Part shown: positions 37,533 through 46,540 of the stretch, in pieces
Layout: every line of letters begins with the position of its first letter
How positions within the stretch are numbered: the first letter of the stretch is position 1
Origin: Enterococcus raffinosus
GTDB lineage: Bacteria > Bacillota > Bacilli > Lactobacillales > Enterococcaceae
Assembly (NCBI RefSeq): GCF_018917525.1
Contig: NZ_JAHLOS010000018.1
Location: 18,235-82,234, forward strand
DNA length: 64,000 bases
Direction: 5' to 3'
Made by a program: the position numbers and the translations under genes
Notes under the pieces: model-generated
Database searches by the model: none
Told to the model about the DNA's origin: nothing
The model's input: only the letters and a program-made list of their open reading frames with translations

Positions 37533-37964
37533 TTACTCCTTTTTACACATTTCTGTTTCGGCTTTCTCTACGATCGTTTGCAATTCGGATAATAAGTTCT
37601 GTTGCTGTTCAGTCGGAATCTCAGCTAACAGCTTTTGATTCCAGTCTGCTAGGATCGAACGGATTTCCGCTTCGATTGCCAAAGATTTATCTGTGGGGAA
37701 GATTCGTAAACGACGTGCGTCTTTCTCATCGTTTTGTCTCGTAATGAAGCCTTTTTGCTCCAGTTGTGCCAATTGGCGAGCGACATTGCTTTTATTGATA
37801 AAGATTTTGCAGGCCAAGGCTTCTTGTGAAATTCCCGGCTCGTCACAAATACTTAAGATGTAGGCGTGATGCATTTCCCCTAAGTCCAATTTTTTAAATT
37901 CCTTTTCACGATACAAAGCGGAAAGCCGCGCAATACGATTGATCATTTTTACAAAAGAATCCAC
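37533..37964 (-). CDS. MarR-family regulator of the ABC exporter
   Basis: 143 residues from GTG 37964, with AAGGAGG about 9 bases upstream. MarR winged helix: ILSICDEPGISQEALACKIFINKSNVARQLAQLEQKGFITRQNDEKDARRLRIFPTDK. First gene of a three-gene minus-strand operon with the heterodimeric ABC exporter. A perfect 11-bp inverted repeat lies 63 bases upstream of its start and is the likely operator. Ligand unknown. Confidence 0.92.
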   Translation of the reverse strand: MDSFVKMINRIARLSALYREKEFKKLDLGEMHHAYILSICDEPGISQEALACKIFINKSNVARQLAQLEQKGFITRQNDEKDARRLRIFPTDKSLAIEAEIRSILADWNQKLLAEIPTEQQQNLLSELQTIVEKAETEMCKKE

Positions 37965-38310
37965 CTGATTATTCCTCCTTGGTAGTTACGAATTCGCGTT
38001 TAAACAAGCATAGTACAGTATAGAAGAAAAACGTTGCGGGTGCAACGTTTTTGAGCCGTAAATAATTTCCTTCTTTATTCAAGTAGTGGCAGATGTAATT
38101 TTTTGTTGTTTATGCACAAAAATTTACGTTCTTTACATAAAAACAACAATCTTTATTTTATCTTTGCAGGAACTTGACGGTGCCTTTACACTCCTTCGCT
38201 ATACTTTTTATTAGAGGAAGTCAGCTCACAATGAGCAAGCAAAAGTTAAACTCGCTAGAAAATCGCCTAAGAGCATAAAAGAATGGTAAACAAAAAAAGG
38301 AGTGGATCAG
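37965..38310. other. Divergent control region of MarR-ABC and phosphonate operons
   Basis: Contains the palindrome 38027-38052, a minus-strand TATACT (about 38014-38019), and a plus-strand TTGACG/TATACT pair at 38174/38200 with a 20-base gap, so the phosphonate promoter assignment is weak. A loose inverted repeat (TTGTTGTTTATG around 38103 with its partner near 38136) is also present. No gene seen. Confidence 0.45.
38027..38052. promoter_or_regulatory. Palindrome upstream of MarR, likely operator
   Basis: AAAAACGTTGC (38027-38037) and GCAACGTTTTT (38042-38052) form a perfect 11-bp inverted repeat with a four-base gap, beside the MarR -10 region. Confidence 0.6.
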
Positions 38311-39075
38311 GTGCTAAAACTTGAGAATATCACGAAAAAATTTCAGGAGACGACAGTACTAGATGGGATCAATTTAGAAATTGAGTCTGGTGAGATCGTT
38401 TCAATCCTGGGGCAATCAGGTTCAGGAAAAACAACGCTGTTAAATTTGATTTTAGGGTTGGATGAACCAAGCGGGGGAGAAATTTTCTTCAATAATCAGA
38501 AGATTACCCATACATTGATGGAAAAACGTCCCTTCAATATTGTCTTTCAGGATTACGCCTTGTTTCCTAATTTGACAGCTTATCAAAATCTGACCTACGG
38601 ACTACGCAATAAAAAAGAATGCTCCACCAAAGCGGAGGTTGACGAGCTGATTGAATTGTTGAATTTGGAAAAGCACCTAGAAAAACCGATTCATCAATTG
38701 TCAGGCGGACAAAAGCAGCGGGTTGCACTTGGCCGAACATTAGTGATGAAGCCGCAGCTGCTTTTGTTGGATGAGCCATTGAGTGCTCTGGATGGGGTAA
38801 TCAAGGAATCAATTAAAGAAAAAATCCAAGAAATTGCTCGCAAGCTTCATTTGACCATCATCATTGTTACGCACGATCCAGAAGAGGCCTTGACGATGTC
38901 AGATAAAATCGTTGTTTTAGATGAAGGAAAAGTTGCGCAATGCAGTTCGCCGATCGAAATCATGAGTCAGGCTTCTTGTCATTTTGTTGAGGAGTTTATC
39001 GTTAATCAGTTGGCGATCAAGCAACAGAACATTCAGCAAATCTTTCAGCAATCAGTTAATATGGTGGCTTCATGA
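38311..39075 (+). CDS. ABC ATPase, 2-aminoethylphosphonate uptake (PhnT-like)
   Basis: 254 residues. Walker A GQSGSGKTT, Q-loop VFQDYALFPNL, signature LSGGQKQR, Walker B LLLLDEPLSALD, H-loop VTHD: a complete importer ATPase of the polyamine/iron/phosphonate class. GTG 38311 is chosen for AAAGGAG at 8 bases; GTG 38302 overlaps the site. The assignment to aminoethylphosphonate rests on the genes that follow (permease, lipoprotein, phnW, phnX). Overlaps the permease by 4 bases. Confidence 0.85.
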   Translation: MLKLENITKKFQETTVLDGINLEIESGEIVSILGQSGSGKTTLLNLILGLDEPSGGEIFFNNQKITHTLMEKRPFNIVFQDYALFPNLTAYQNLTYGLRNKKECSTKAEVDELIELLNLEKHLEKPIHQLSGGQKQRVALGRTLVMKPQLLLLDEPLSALDGVIKESIKEKIQEIARKLHLTIIIVTHDPEEALTMSDKIVVLDEGKVAQCSSPIEIMSQASCHFVEEFIVNQLAIKQQNIQQIFQQSVNMVAS

Positions 39076-40748
39076 GAGCAGCTTTTCCATTGAAACGAGT
39101 GATTAGTTGGAGTGTACTGATCTTCTTCTTTTTATTTTTAGCTTATCCGATCATTCAAATCGTGTTAACAGCTTTCCCCCGATCCGGCGGGAGCAGCTTG
39201 GACATTTTCACACCAGAATGGCAGCGATCATTTGCTAACAGCTTGAAATATTCTTTAGCGGCCACGAGCTGTTCAACAATATTAGGCTTTTTCTTGGCCT
39301 ATGGAAATAATTTTACCCGAATCAATCGGCGATTTTTAAAGGTAAATGAAAGTGTTTTGCATTTTCCGATGCTATTGCCGACGATCACTTACGGATTTGT
39401 CCTTATTTATGCTTTTGGCAAGCAGGGATTGTGGAGCAAGGTTTTTCAACAGGAACTGTTTCATATCTATGGCTCCATCGGTATTTTATTGGGATTCATC
39501 ATTTATACATTACCGCCGATCTTTATTTTGATCAACAATTCGATGAAATATTTGGATACTCAGCTATTCATTGTTTCACGCCTGATGGGGGATAGCTGGT
39601 ATCGTTCGCTTTATAAAACGATCTTGAATCCATTGACGCGGGTGTTGGCGGTGGCTTTTCTACAGGGCTTTTTTATGTCCTTTACAGACTTTGGGATTCC
39701 CAGCGCGGTAGGAGGACAAACCCCGTTCATCACGACATTATTATATGAAGGCTTCATGGGAACCATTCCCGATTTCCAGTTTGGGTCATTAGTGGCCTTA
39801 ACGATGTTACTGCCATCAATCATCAGTATTTTAGTATTGAACTATTTACAGAAGAAGGTCGTGCGCTATGAGCGTCCACGGCAGGCAGTGATCAAAAAGA
39901 ATCCGGTAAGAGATTGGTGTTTTCGACTACTTTTCATCAGCATCTCTCTTTTCATTTTAGGAGTATTCGCGGTCTTGATCATTATTCCAATGGTGAGCAA
40001 TTGGCCCTATGAATTGACCCCAACCTTCAATAATTTCGCCCGCTTTATCCAAGATGACAGCTTGATTTTAACCTTGAAAAATTCACTGCTGATGGCTTTG
40101 TTGACGGCGGGAGTTGGGACGATTATTGCCTATTCGGCGGCGATATTGACCTCCAGAGAGCGGAAGCTTTATAAGGTCAATCAAGTAATTGACAGTATCG
40201 CTACGATTACGAATTCGATCCCCGGGATGGTTTTGGGGGTGGCTTACTTGTTGCTATTCAGTGGTAGCCAGCTGCACAATACATTACTAATCTTAGTGAT
40301 CGTGACGGTTATCCATTATTTTTCAACACCGTATCAGATGGCGAAAGAGGCACTGCAAAAAATGAATTTAAACTGGGAGAACACCGCCAAGCTGATGGGC
40401 GATAGCTGGTTGAAAACAGTTTGGCGAATTTTGATCCCGAATTCAAAGGTGACGATTGTAGATATCTTCGCGTATTACTTTTTTAACTCGATGGTCACAA
40501 TCAGTGCCGTCATTTTCTTAACAAGTGCCAATACGATGGTTATTACCGCCAAATTAAAAGAGCTTCAGCATTTTGGCCGGTTTAACGATATATTTATGCT
40601 TTCGCTGTTTTTACTAGTAATCAATTTAGTTATGCAAGGAATTACTCAGGTTATAAAAAGGAGAATGATGAATGAACAGAAAAAAACTACTCGCAGTGCT
40701 TGGAAGCTTGCTTTTCCTTCTATTATTAGGCGCTTGCAGCAAAAGTAA
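39072..40748 (+). CDS. Fused two-module ABC permease, phosphonate uptake
   Basis: 558 residues with about twelve hydrophobic helices in two copies of the binding-protein-dependent permease module. Each carries the EAA-type cytosolic loop: RLMGDSWYRSLYKTILNPLTR in the first half, KLMGDSWLKTVWRILIPNSK in the second. In other bacteria the two modules are separate proteins (PhnU, PhnV); here they are one chain. The last 25 residues lie beyond the final helix and overlap 77 bases of the following lipoprotein gene in another frame. Probably forms the channel for 2-aminoethylphosphonate. Confidence 0.87.
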   Translation: MRAAFPLKRVISWSVLIFFFLFLAYPIIQIVLTAFPRSGGSSLDIFTPEWQRSFANSLKYSLAATSCSTILGFFLAYGNNFTRINRRFLKVNESVLHFPMLLPTITYGFVLIYAFGKQGLWSKVFQQELFHIYGSIGILLGFIIYTLPPIFILINNSMKYLDTQLFIVSRLMGDSWYRSLYKTILNPLTRVLAVAFLQGFFMSFTDFGIPSAVGGQTPFITTLLYEGFMGTIPDFQFGSLVALTMLLPSIISILVLNYLQKKVVRYERPRQAVIKKNPVRDWCFRLLFISISLFILGVFAVLIIIPMVSNWPYELTPTFNNFARFIQDDSLILTLKNSLLMALLTAGVGTIIAYSAAILTSRERKLYKVNQVIDSIATITNSIPGMVLGVAYLLLFSGSQLHNTLLILVIVTVIHYFSTPYQMAKEALQKMNLNWENTAKLMGDSWLKTVWRILIPNSKVTIVDIFAYYFFNSMVTISAVIFLTSANTMVITAKLKELQHFGRFNDIFMLSLFLLVINLVMQGITQVIKRRMMNEQKKTTRSAWKLAFPSIIRRLQQK

Positions 40749-41646
40749 TGCGGCTGACGAGAAAGTCACGATTTATACCAACGCTGATGAAGAACCGGTG
40801 GAGGTAATCAAGAATGTTTTAGACAAAAATGGGTACAAGGGCAAATACACGCTGCAATCATTCGGCACTTCTGAGCTAGGCGGAAAGCTCTTAGCGGAGG
40901 GAAAAAATATCGAAGCGGATTTAGTGACGATGAGTACCTTCTATTTAAATAGTGCTCAGAAAAAAGACAAGATGTTCAAGGAACTAACACTTCCAGTCGA
41001 ATCGTTAACGAAAATTCCGGATTATACGGCCCCTTTTACCGTTCAAGAAGGAACAATTTTCTATAATACCGATGTTATGAAGGAAATGAACTTGCCAATT
41101 CCAACTAGTTTGAAAGATTTAGCCGATCCGAAATACAAGGATGCCTTGTCAATCTCAGATATCAAACAATCGTCTACAGCGTGGCTGCTGTTCCAAGCGT
41201 TAGTTGACAATTATGGGGAAGACGAAGCGAAAACGATCCTGAAGGGGATCTACAAAAATGCGGGAGATCACCTAGAAAGCTCTGGGTCGGGTCCGTTGAA
41301 AAAGGTTCGGTTAGGTGAGGTTGCGATCGGATTTGGGTTACGTCATCAGGCAGTCAAAGATAAACAGGATGGATTACCGATTGATTTTGTTGAACCCTCA
41401 GAAGGAACGTACACATTAACTGAATCCTTGGCAGTGATTAATAAAGGCGACAAAACCAATCCAAAAGCAGAAAAAATGCTGGATTTAATTTTGGAAAAGG
41501 GTCGTAAAGACTTATTGGAAATCTATCCAAGTGCACTGTACAAGGGTGAGCAGGTAGATAGCGCACACGTAGCGAAGGACCAAAAAGTCTTTCCAACAGA
41601 ATTAACCGCAGAATTATTAGAGCAGCACCAAAAATTAATCGATTAA
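40672..41646 (+). CDS. Substrate-binding lipoprotein, phosphonate ABC transporter
   Basis: 324 residues. Signal peptide with lipobox LLGAC (Cys22). The mature part starts like iron/AEP-binding type 1-6 proteins: EKVTIYTNADEEPVEVIKNVLDKNGYKGKYTLQSFGTSELGGKLLAEG, and has the usual GVALR-like segment VAIGFGLRHQAVKD. It captures substrate outside the membrane for the fused permease. AAAAGGAG lies 8 bases before ATG 40672, inside the permease gene, so the 77-base overlap is probably real. Confidence 0.88.
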   Translation: MNRKKLLAVLGSLLFLLLLGACSKSNAADEKVTIYTNADEEPVEVIKNVLDKNGYKGKYTLQSFGTSELGGKLLAEGKNIEADLVTMSTFYLNSAQKKDKMFKELTLPVESLTKIPDYTAPFTVQEGTIFYNTDVMKEMNLPIPTSLKDLADPKYKDALSISDIKQSSTAWLLFQALVDNYGEDEAKTILKGIYKNAGDHLESSGSGPLKKVRLGEVAIGFGLRHQAVKDKQDGLPIDFVEPSEGTYTLTESLAVINKGDKTNPKAEKMLDLILEKGRKDLLEIYPSALYKGEQVDSAHVAKDQKVFPTELTAELLEQHQKLID

Positions 41647-41656
41647 GGAGCTTAGC

Positions 41657-42751
41657 ATGGACTACAAATTATTAACACCCGGACCGTTAACGACGACTCA
41701 GACGGTTAAACAAGCAATGATGGTGGATCATTGTACATGGGATGAAGAATACAAAACGATTACTCAGGAAATTCGACAAAAGCTGTTGTCTTTAGCAGGT
41801 GCTTCTCCAGCAGAATATACGACGATCTTAATGCAGGGAAGCGGATCATTTGGTGTGGAATCCGTCCTGAGCTCCGTGATGGGACCAAAAGATCATGTGC
41901 TCGTTTGCGTAAATGGCGCTTACGGGCGTCGAATGGTCAGCATGTGCGAACGGCATCATTTGGCTTACAGCGTGTACGAAGTCGCAGAAGATGAAATTCC
42001 GCAGGCAGCAGACATAAAAAAAATTCTCGCAAATGAGCCAACCATTTCTGCGATCGCGATGGTTCATAGTGAAACAACTTCCGGTATTTTGAATGAGTTA
42101 GAAGAGATCGCTGCACTTGTAAAAGACAATGAGCTGCTATTTATCGTGGATGCAATGTCTAGCTTTGGTGGAATTCCAATTGATGTTTCGGCTTTGTCCA
42201 TCGATTTTCTAGTCTCAAGCTCTAATAAATGTGTTCAAGGGGTTCCAGGCTTTTCCTTCACGTTGGCTAAACGAGAGCAGATGGAGCAGCGCAAAGAGTT
42301 TTCACGAACGGTGTCTTTAGATCTTTATGATCAATATGAAACGATGGAAAAGGACGGTAAATGGCGTTTTACATCACCTACTCACACGGTTTTGGCTTTT
42401 CACCAAGCGTTAAAAGAGCTAGATGCAGAAGGCGGAATCTATCAACGCTATATGCGGTATTTAACCAATAATCGACTGCTGCGGCAAAAAATGAGTGACT
42501 TGGGCTACCAGCCCTTCATCAAACAGCATCAAGGACCATTTATCACTTCATTTTTATATCCCAAGCAGAGTGCCTTTAACTTCGACCATTTTTATCAGCA
42601 TTTAAAACAAAATGGCTTTGTGATCTATCCAGGAAAAATTAGCACTGTTGATTGTTTCCGCATTGGAAATATCGGTGAAATTTATCCAGAAGATATTGAT
42701 CAGCTGGTCAAAGTTATTGAAAATTATTCGGAGGTAGCTTATGTCAGTTAA
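41657..42751 (+). CDS. phnW: 2-aminoethylphosphonate-pyruvate transaminase PhnW
   Basis: 364 residues, fold-type I aminotransferase. It moves the amino group of 2-aminoethylphosphonate to pyruvate, giving phosphonoacetaldehyde and alanine. Seen: LLTPGPLTTTQTVKQAMMVDHCTWDEEY at the N-terminus, GSGSFGVESVLSS, FIVDAMSSFGGIPID with the PLP-contacting Asp, and Lys191 in SSSNKCVQGVPGFSF. Partner of PhnX, with which it overlaps by 11 bases. Confidence 0.96.
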   Translation: MDYKLLTPGPLTTTQTVKQAMMVDHCTWDEEYKTITQEIRQKLLSLAGASPAEYTTILMQGSGSFGVESVLSSVMGPKDHVLVCVNGAYGRRMVSMCERHHLAYSVYEVAEDEIPQAADIKKILANEPTISAIAMVHSETTSGILNELEEIAALVKDNELLFIVDAMSSFGGIPIDVSALSIDFLVSSSNKCVQGVPGFSFTLAKREQMEQRKEFSRTVSLDLYDQYETMEKDGKWRFTSPTHTVLAFHQALKELDAEGGIYQRYMRYLTNNRLLRQKMSDLGYQPFIKQHQGPFITSFLYPKQSAFNFDHFYQHLKQNGFVIYPGKISTVDCFRIGNIGEIYPEDIDQLVKVIENYSEVAYVS

Positions 42752-43562
42752 AACGATTATTTTAGACTGGGCAGGGACAACGGTTGATTTTGGCTGTATG
42801 GCTCCGGTCAATGCCTTCAAAAAGGCATTTGAAAATAAGCAGATCGAGCTTACGAATGAAGAAATCCGAAAACCAATGGGGATGCTTAAAATAGATCATA
42901 TCAAGCAGCTGCTTTCGCTTGAACAAGTAAAAAAACAATGGTTTGAGCTTTACGGACGCTTTTCTGATGAAAAGGATGTGCTCAGTATCTATCAGGATTT
43001 TGAAAAATACCTGTTTGCGGATCTCGCAGAAAACAGTCATTTAAAACCAGAAACCAAGCAAGCAATGAAAAAAATCAAACAATTCGGCTATAACATTGGC
43101 TCTACGACTGGCTATACTAAAGAAATGATGGCCGTTGTATTAAATACAGCTACGATGGAAGGTTATCATCCTGATTTCGTCGTTACACCAGATGAGGTCG
43201 ATTCCTTAGGCCGACCGTACCCCTTTATGATTTTTGAGAATATGCGCCATTTCCAAAACCATTCAATGGAAGAAGTAATCAAAGTAGGCGATACGATCTC
43301 GGATATTCAAGAAGGAAAAAACGCGGGAGTCTTGAGTATTGCCATCACTGAAGGAAGCTCGGTGATGGGACTATCTCTAGAGGAATACAAACAGCTCTCA
43401 AAAGAAGAAATGGAACAATTGAACCTACAAACGGCTGAAGTTTTCTATCAACACGGGGCGGATCTTTGTGTTAAGAATTTGCTGGAATTAGCTGAGCTTT
43501 TACAGGAGAGCTCAACGATTCAAAAATTACAAAGAAGAAAAGAGAAAAACAGCGCAAACTAA
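42741..43562 (+). CDS. phnX: Phosphonoacetaldehyde hydrolase PhnX
   Basis: 273 residues, HAD family. It breaks the C-P bond of phosphonoacetaldehyde to acetaldehyde and phosphate. Nucleophile Asp9 in ILDWAGTTVDFG; the Schiff-base Lys is Lys50 in KPMGMLKIDHIK; DTISDIQEGKNAG supplies the metal Asp. With PhnW and the transporter it gives a full route from 2-aminoethylphosphonate to phosphate and an ammonium donor. Ends at a terminator. Confidence 0.96.
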   Translation: MSVKTIILDWAGTTVDFGCMAPVNAFKKAFENKQIELTNEEIRKPMGMLKIDHIKQLLSLEQVKKQWFELYGRFSDEKDVLSIYQDFEKYLFADLAENSHLKPETKQAMKKIKQFGYNIGSTTGYTKEMMAVVLNTATMEGYHPDFVVTPDEVDSLGRPYPFMIFENMRHFQNHSMEEVIKVGDTISDIQEGKNAGVLSIAITEGSSVMGLSLEEYKQLSKEEMEQLNLQTAEVFYQHGADLCVKNLLELAELLQESSTIQKLQRRKEKNSAN

Positions 43563-43563
43563 T

Positions 43564-43605
43564 AGAAATATCGGCTTTTAAAGTCGATATTTCTTTATTT
43601 TTCAA
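43564..43605 (+). terminator. Intrinsic terminator of the phosphonate operon
   Basis: GAAATATCG / CGATATTTC stem around a GC-TTTTAAA-GT loop, followed by TTTATTTTT. Confidence 0.75.
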
Positions 43606-43797
43606 TCGAATTGAAGAGGTTCGCTTTATTTATTCAAAAAATAAAAAGAAAAAACAAAAAAAGATTTTTTCTGTTTTGCAATTCTTAATAATTTCATATT
43701 TAGCTAGATTTAGGCTATTACAAAATTGTAAGCGAATTCAAAAACCCAAATCTCTTATTTTTATCCAAAAATTAAATTTTATATTTCAAAAATGGCT

Positions 43798-43826
43798 GAG
43801 ACATTCCTTATAAATGCAGGTAGAAT
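43798..43826 (+). promoter_or_regulatory. Promoter of the long leader RNA
   Basis: GAGACA (43798-43803), 17-base spacer, TAGAAT (43821-43826). Transcription would start near 43833, about 470 bases before the hydrolase gene. Confidence 0.55.
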
Positions 43827-43832
43827 AATATG

Positions 43833-44231
43833 TGTAACCAATGGTGCGTTTAATGAGGGTGACTTCTCTTTTTTATGGTGTTAGTGTAAGGGGTTTAGAG
43901 CAATTTTCTAGCGAACAATAACGATCATAAAAGTTCATAACAAAAAATAAAAAATACATATAGAGATCCGGTCATTGTAATTTTATTACTGACAGCATGC
44001 TGAAGGTTGATAAGTACTCAATCATGGATCATGTTGATTAGCCTCTCTTCTTTTATGAGGAGAAGCAAAATGCCGCGCGTCAGTGAATAGTGTGACTTAT
44101 CAAGATGCTACTAAAATCTTAGCGATGAGCGGCGGCAGATGATTAGCATTCATTGGAAAATTGAAGTGGATGCATCATTATCGAAGAATGAATCAAGGAT
44201 GCGGATTTTTTTCAGCATCCTTGATTTTTTT
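43833..44231 (+). ncRNA. Candidate structured leader or small RNA ending in a terminator
   Basis: No open frame is supported here, but structure is: a hairpin 44018-44026 with 44030-44037; a closing helix TGCCGC (44071-44076) with GCGGCA (44132-44137) around two hairpins (GTCA/TGAC at 44079-44096 and AAGAT/ATCTT at 44102-44120), a three-way junction; then a perfect 10-bp terminator stem TCAAGGATGC / GCATCCTTGA (44193-44224) with seven T. It may be a riboswitch-like leader of the cell-wall cassette or a separate small RNA. I cannot match it to a known class. Confidence 0.5.
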
Positions 44232-44304
44232 CCATTCATTGGTTGCCCCTAGTATTTTATTAAATACTTAGCTTGATTTGAGATAGAAAGAAGGGGAAAT
44301 GTTC

Positions 44305-46524
44305 ATGAAAAAGATTGTTATGGTAATTTGTGGGGTAGCAGTAGTTTGTTGGGGAGTTGCTAGCCTGCGAAGCGGGGCACTAAAAGCGGATAATTTACTT
44401 CAAGAATCCTCTGTCGTAGAGACGACAGTTCCTGAAAGTTCAACTGTTGCGCCGGCACCTGCAGAACCAGAGCCTGTGACAGAAGCGCCGGAGCCAATTA
44501 CGGAAACACCGGCGCCGGCTGAACCAGCATCGGAATCCTCTGTTGTACCAGAGACGCCTGTGGAACAACAGCCGACAGAAAGTGCGCCGACAGATACCAT
44601 ACCAGAAACACCGACACAAAGCAGCGCAGTTGAACCACCGAAGAGCGATAGTTCTACCAGCGAAAGCTCAACGAGCAGCAGTACATCAAGTGAGAGCTCG
44701 ACAAGTCAGAGTTCGACGAGCCAAACAGATACTACGTCCAGTTCGACGACTACGCCAAGCGAGTCATCGACTTCCAGCAGTAGTATACCAGGTGGATCGA
44801 CTAGTTCAACTACTGGGAATTCGACAGGAACAAGCAGCAGTTCTTCAACGACCACGTCAAGTTCTGGTCAGGAACAGCCGCAGCCTAGTACACCGTCTAC
44901 GCCGGGACCAGTTCCAAGTCCAGCACCGACGCCTCCGGCTCCAAGTGAGCCTAAGGTCCAAACAAATGCTGCTGCTATTCAACAGACACCAGATGCTTTT
45001 TCAGAGACGAGTGCTTTGCAGCTTCCAAGTGATTTGAAAACATCTGAAGTTGCTCAATCTGATCTAAAAGGCTATGAACTACCCTTGCTGTCTAGCTTTG
45101 AAAATAAAGCGCATGCCGCTTTGATTTATGATGGCATTAAAAAGCTTGGAACGGAACAGGAACAGGATTTCAACGTGGAACAATTAGCAGCTAAGCTTTA
45201 TAGCGATTTGTTTGCGATTGAGATTGCTGGAAATCCTGAACAGGCCAGCGAAGAAGTCAGTGTCGGCAGTCTACTCTATCAAAAGAAAAAAGACCAGCCT
45301 GAATTAGTTGGTGTCTATATTGGAAAAGATTATTATCTGACAGTTGAAGATGTTGAAATCGATGCTTCTGATGAATCAACGGAAACTGCGACGGATGGAG
45401 TTACAGAGCTTGATACAGAAAAGGCTGAGAATGAAGAGTCAGATAAAAAGGAAAAACAGCGACAGGTCGTTCTTCAGCCAATGAGTATTGATGAAGACTT
45501 GTTAGTTCAAGCTTTGCCAACTGTTGAATTGACTGAATATGGACAAACAATCTTGGCTGAATATCCTGCTTCTATTAATTTTACTGAAAATGAAGGAGCG
45601 AAGAATTTTATTTCAACCATCGCGGAGGATGCACGTAAGCTGGGACAAGAATATGACGTCTTTGCATCAGTGATGATCGCACAGGCTTTATTGGAAAGTG
45701 GTTCTGGAACAAGCAGTTTGTCATTGCCGCCCAATCACAATCTATTTGGTGTAAAGGGAACCTATCAAGGTCAGGCCGTTTCGATGGCGACTCAAGAGGA
45801 CCGGGGAAATGGTGAACTGTACTCGATTAATTCGGCCTTTCGAAAATATCCTAATTATGCCGCTTCATTAGGAGATTATGTTCAATTATTACGCGGCGGA
45901 ATCTCTGGTAATGACGGATATTATAAAGATACGTGGCGCTCTACCGCAAAGAATTATTTACGATCGACACAAGCCTTAACTGGAAAGTACGCTACGGATA
46001 CTTCTTATAATAGAAAGCTAAATTCGATTATTGCTGTCTACAACCTGACACAATATGATCGTGTCAAAGTTGATCAGTCTTCAGGAATTTTCATTAAAGG
46101 AAAAGATGAGATCCCTGAAGAATACCGAACGATGATGCGCTACCCGGATTATAACGGGGTCAATTACAATACCTCCGGTTCGTATCCAGTCGGGCAATGT
46201 ACCTGGTACGCCTTTAACCGCGTGAAACAATTAGGCAAGAGCGTCGATGACTTTATGGGTAATGGCGGTGAATGGGGAACTAAAGGAAAAGCATTAGGCT
46301 ATGAAGTCAGCCGCGAACCAAAAGCTGGCTGGTTGATTTCCTTTACACCAGGCACAGCTGGCTCAGACCCGCGTTATGGACATGTTGCTTTTGTTGAAGT
46401 GGTTCGACCAGAGGGAATTTTGATCTCAGAAGGCAATGTTTATGGAGGTACGGTGATTTCATATCGAGTTATTGATTCAAACTTAGCGAAATCAGATTTG
46501 GTTACTTATATTAAAGCAAAATAA
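44305..46524 (+). CDS. Secreted peptidoglycan hydrolase: glucosaminidase (GH73) plus CHAP
   Basis: 739 residues. Signal peptide (about 1-28, cleaving near LKADN), a long low-complexity linker rich in Ser, Thr, Pro and Glu (about 35-215), a middle region of unknown fold (about 215-420), a GH73-type glucosaminidase domain (about 425-590; Glu464 in MIAQALLESGSG, then NHNLFGVKG), and a C-terminal CHAP amidase/endopeptidase domain with Cys632 (GQCTWYAFNRV) and His693 (YGHVAFVE). It should cut both sugar and peptide bonds of the wall. ATG 44305 fits the AGAAGGGG site better than 44299. First of four close genes behind a structured leader. Confidence 0.9.
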   Translation: MKKIVMVICGVAVVCWGVASLRSGALKADNLLQESSVVETTVPESSTVAPAPAEPEPVTEAPEPITETPAPAEPASESSVVPETPVEQQPTESAPTDTIPETPTQSSAVEPPKSDSSTSESSTSSSTSSESSTSQSSTSQTDTTSSSTTTPSESSTSSSSIPGGSTSSTTGNSTGTSSSSSTTTSSSGQEQPQPSTPSTPGPVPSPAPTPPAPSEPKVQTNAAAIQQTPDAFSETSALQLPSDLKTSEVAQSDLKGYELPLLSSFENKAHAALIYDGIKKLGTEQEQDFNVEQLAAKLYSDLFAIEIAGNPEQASEEVSVGSLLYQKKKDQPELVGVYIGKDYYLTVEDVEIDASDESTETATDGVTELDTEKAENEESDKKEKQRQVVLQPMSIDEDLLVQALPTVELTEYGQTILAEYPASINFTENEGAKNFISTIAEDARKLGQEYDVFASVMIAQALLESGSGTSSLSLPPNHNLFGVKGTYQGQAVSMATQEDRGNGELYSINSAFRKYPNYAASLGDYVQLLRGGISGNDGYYKDTWRSTAKNYLRSTQALTGKYATDTSYNRKLNSIIAVYNLTQYDRVKVDQSSGIFIKGKDEIPEEYRTMMRYPDYNGVNYNTSGSYPVGQCTWYAFNRVKQLGKSVDDFMGNGGEWGTKGKALGYEVSREPKAGWLISFTPGTAGSDPRYGHVAFVEVVRPEGILISEGNVYGGTVISYRVIDSNLAKSDLVTYIKAK

Positions 46525-46540
46525 AGGGGTGCCATCACTC

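Noticed and set aside
43833..44231. c-di-AMP (ydaO) riboswitch, expected before some wall hydrolases
   Set aside because: The conserved ydaO blocks are not seen.
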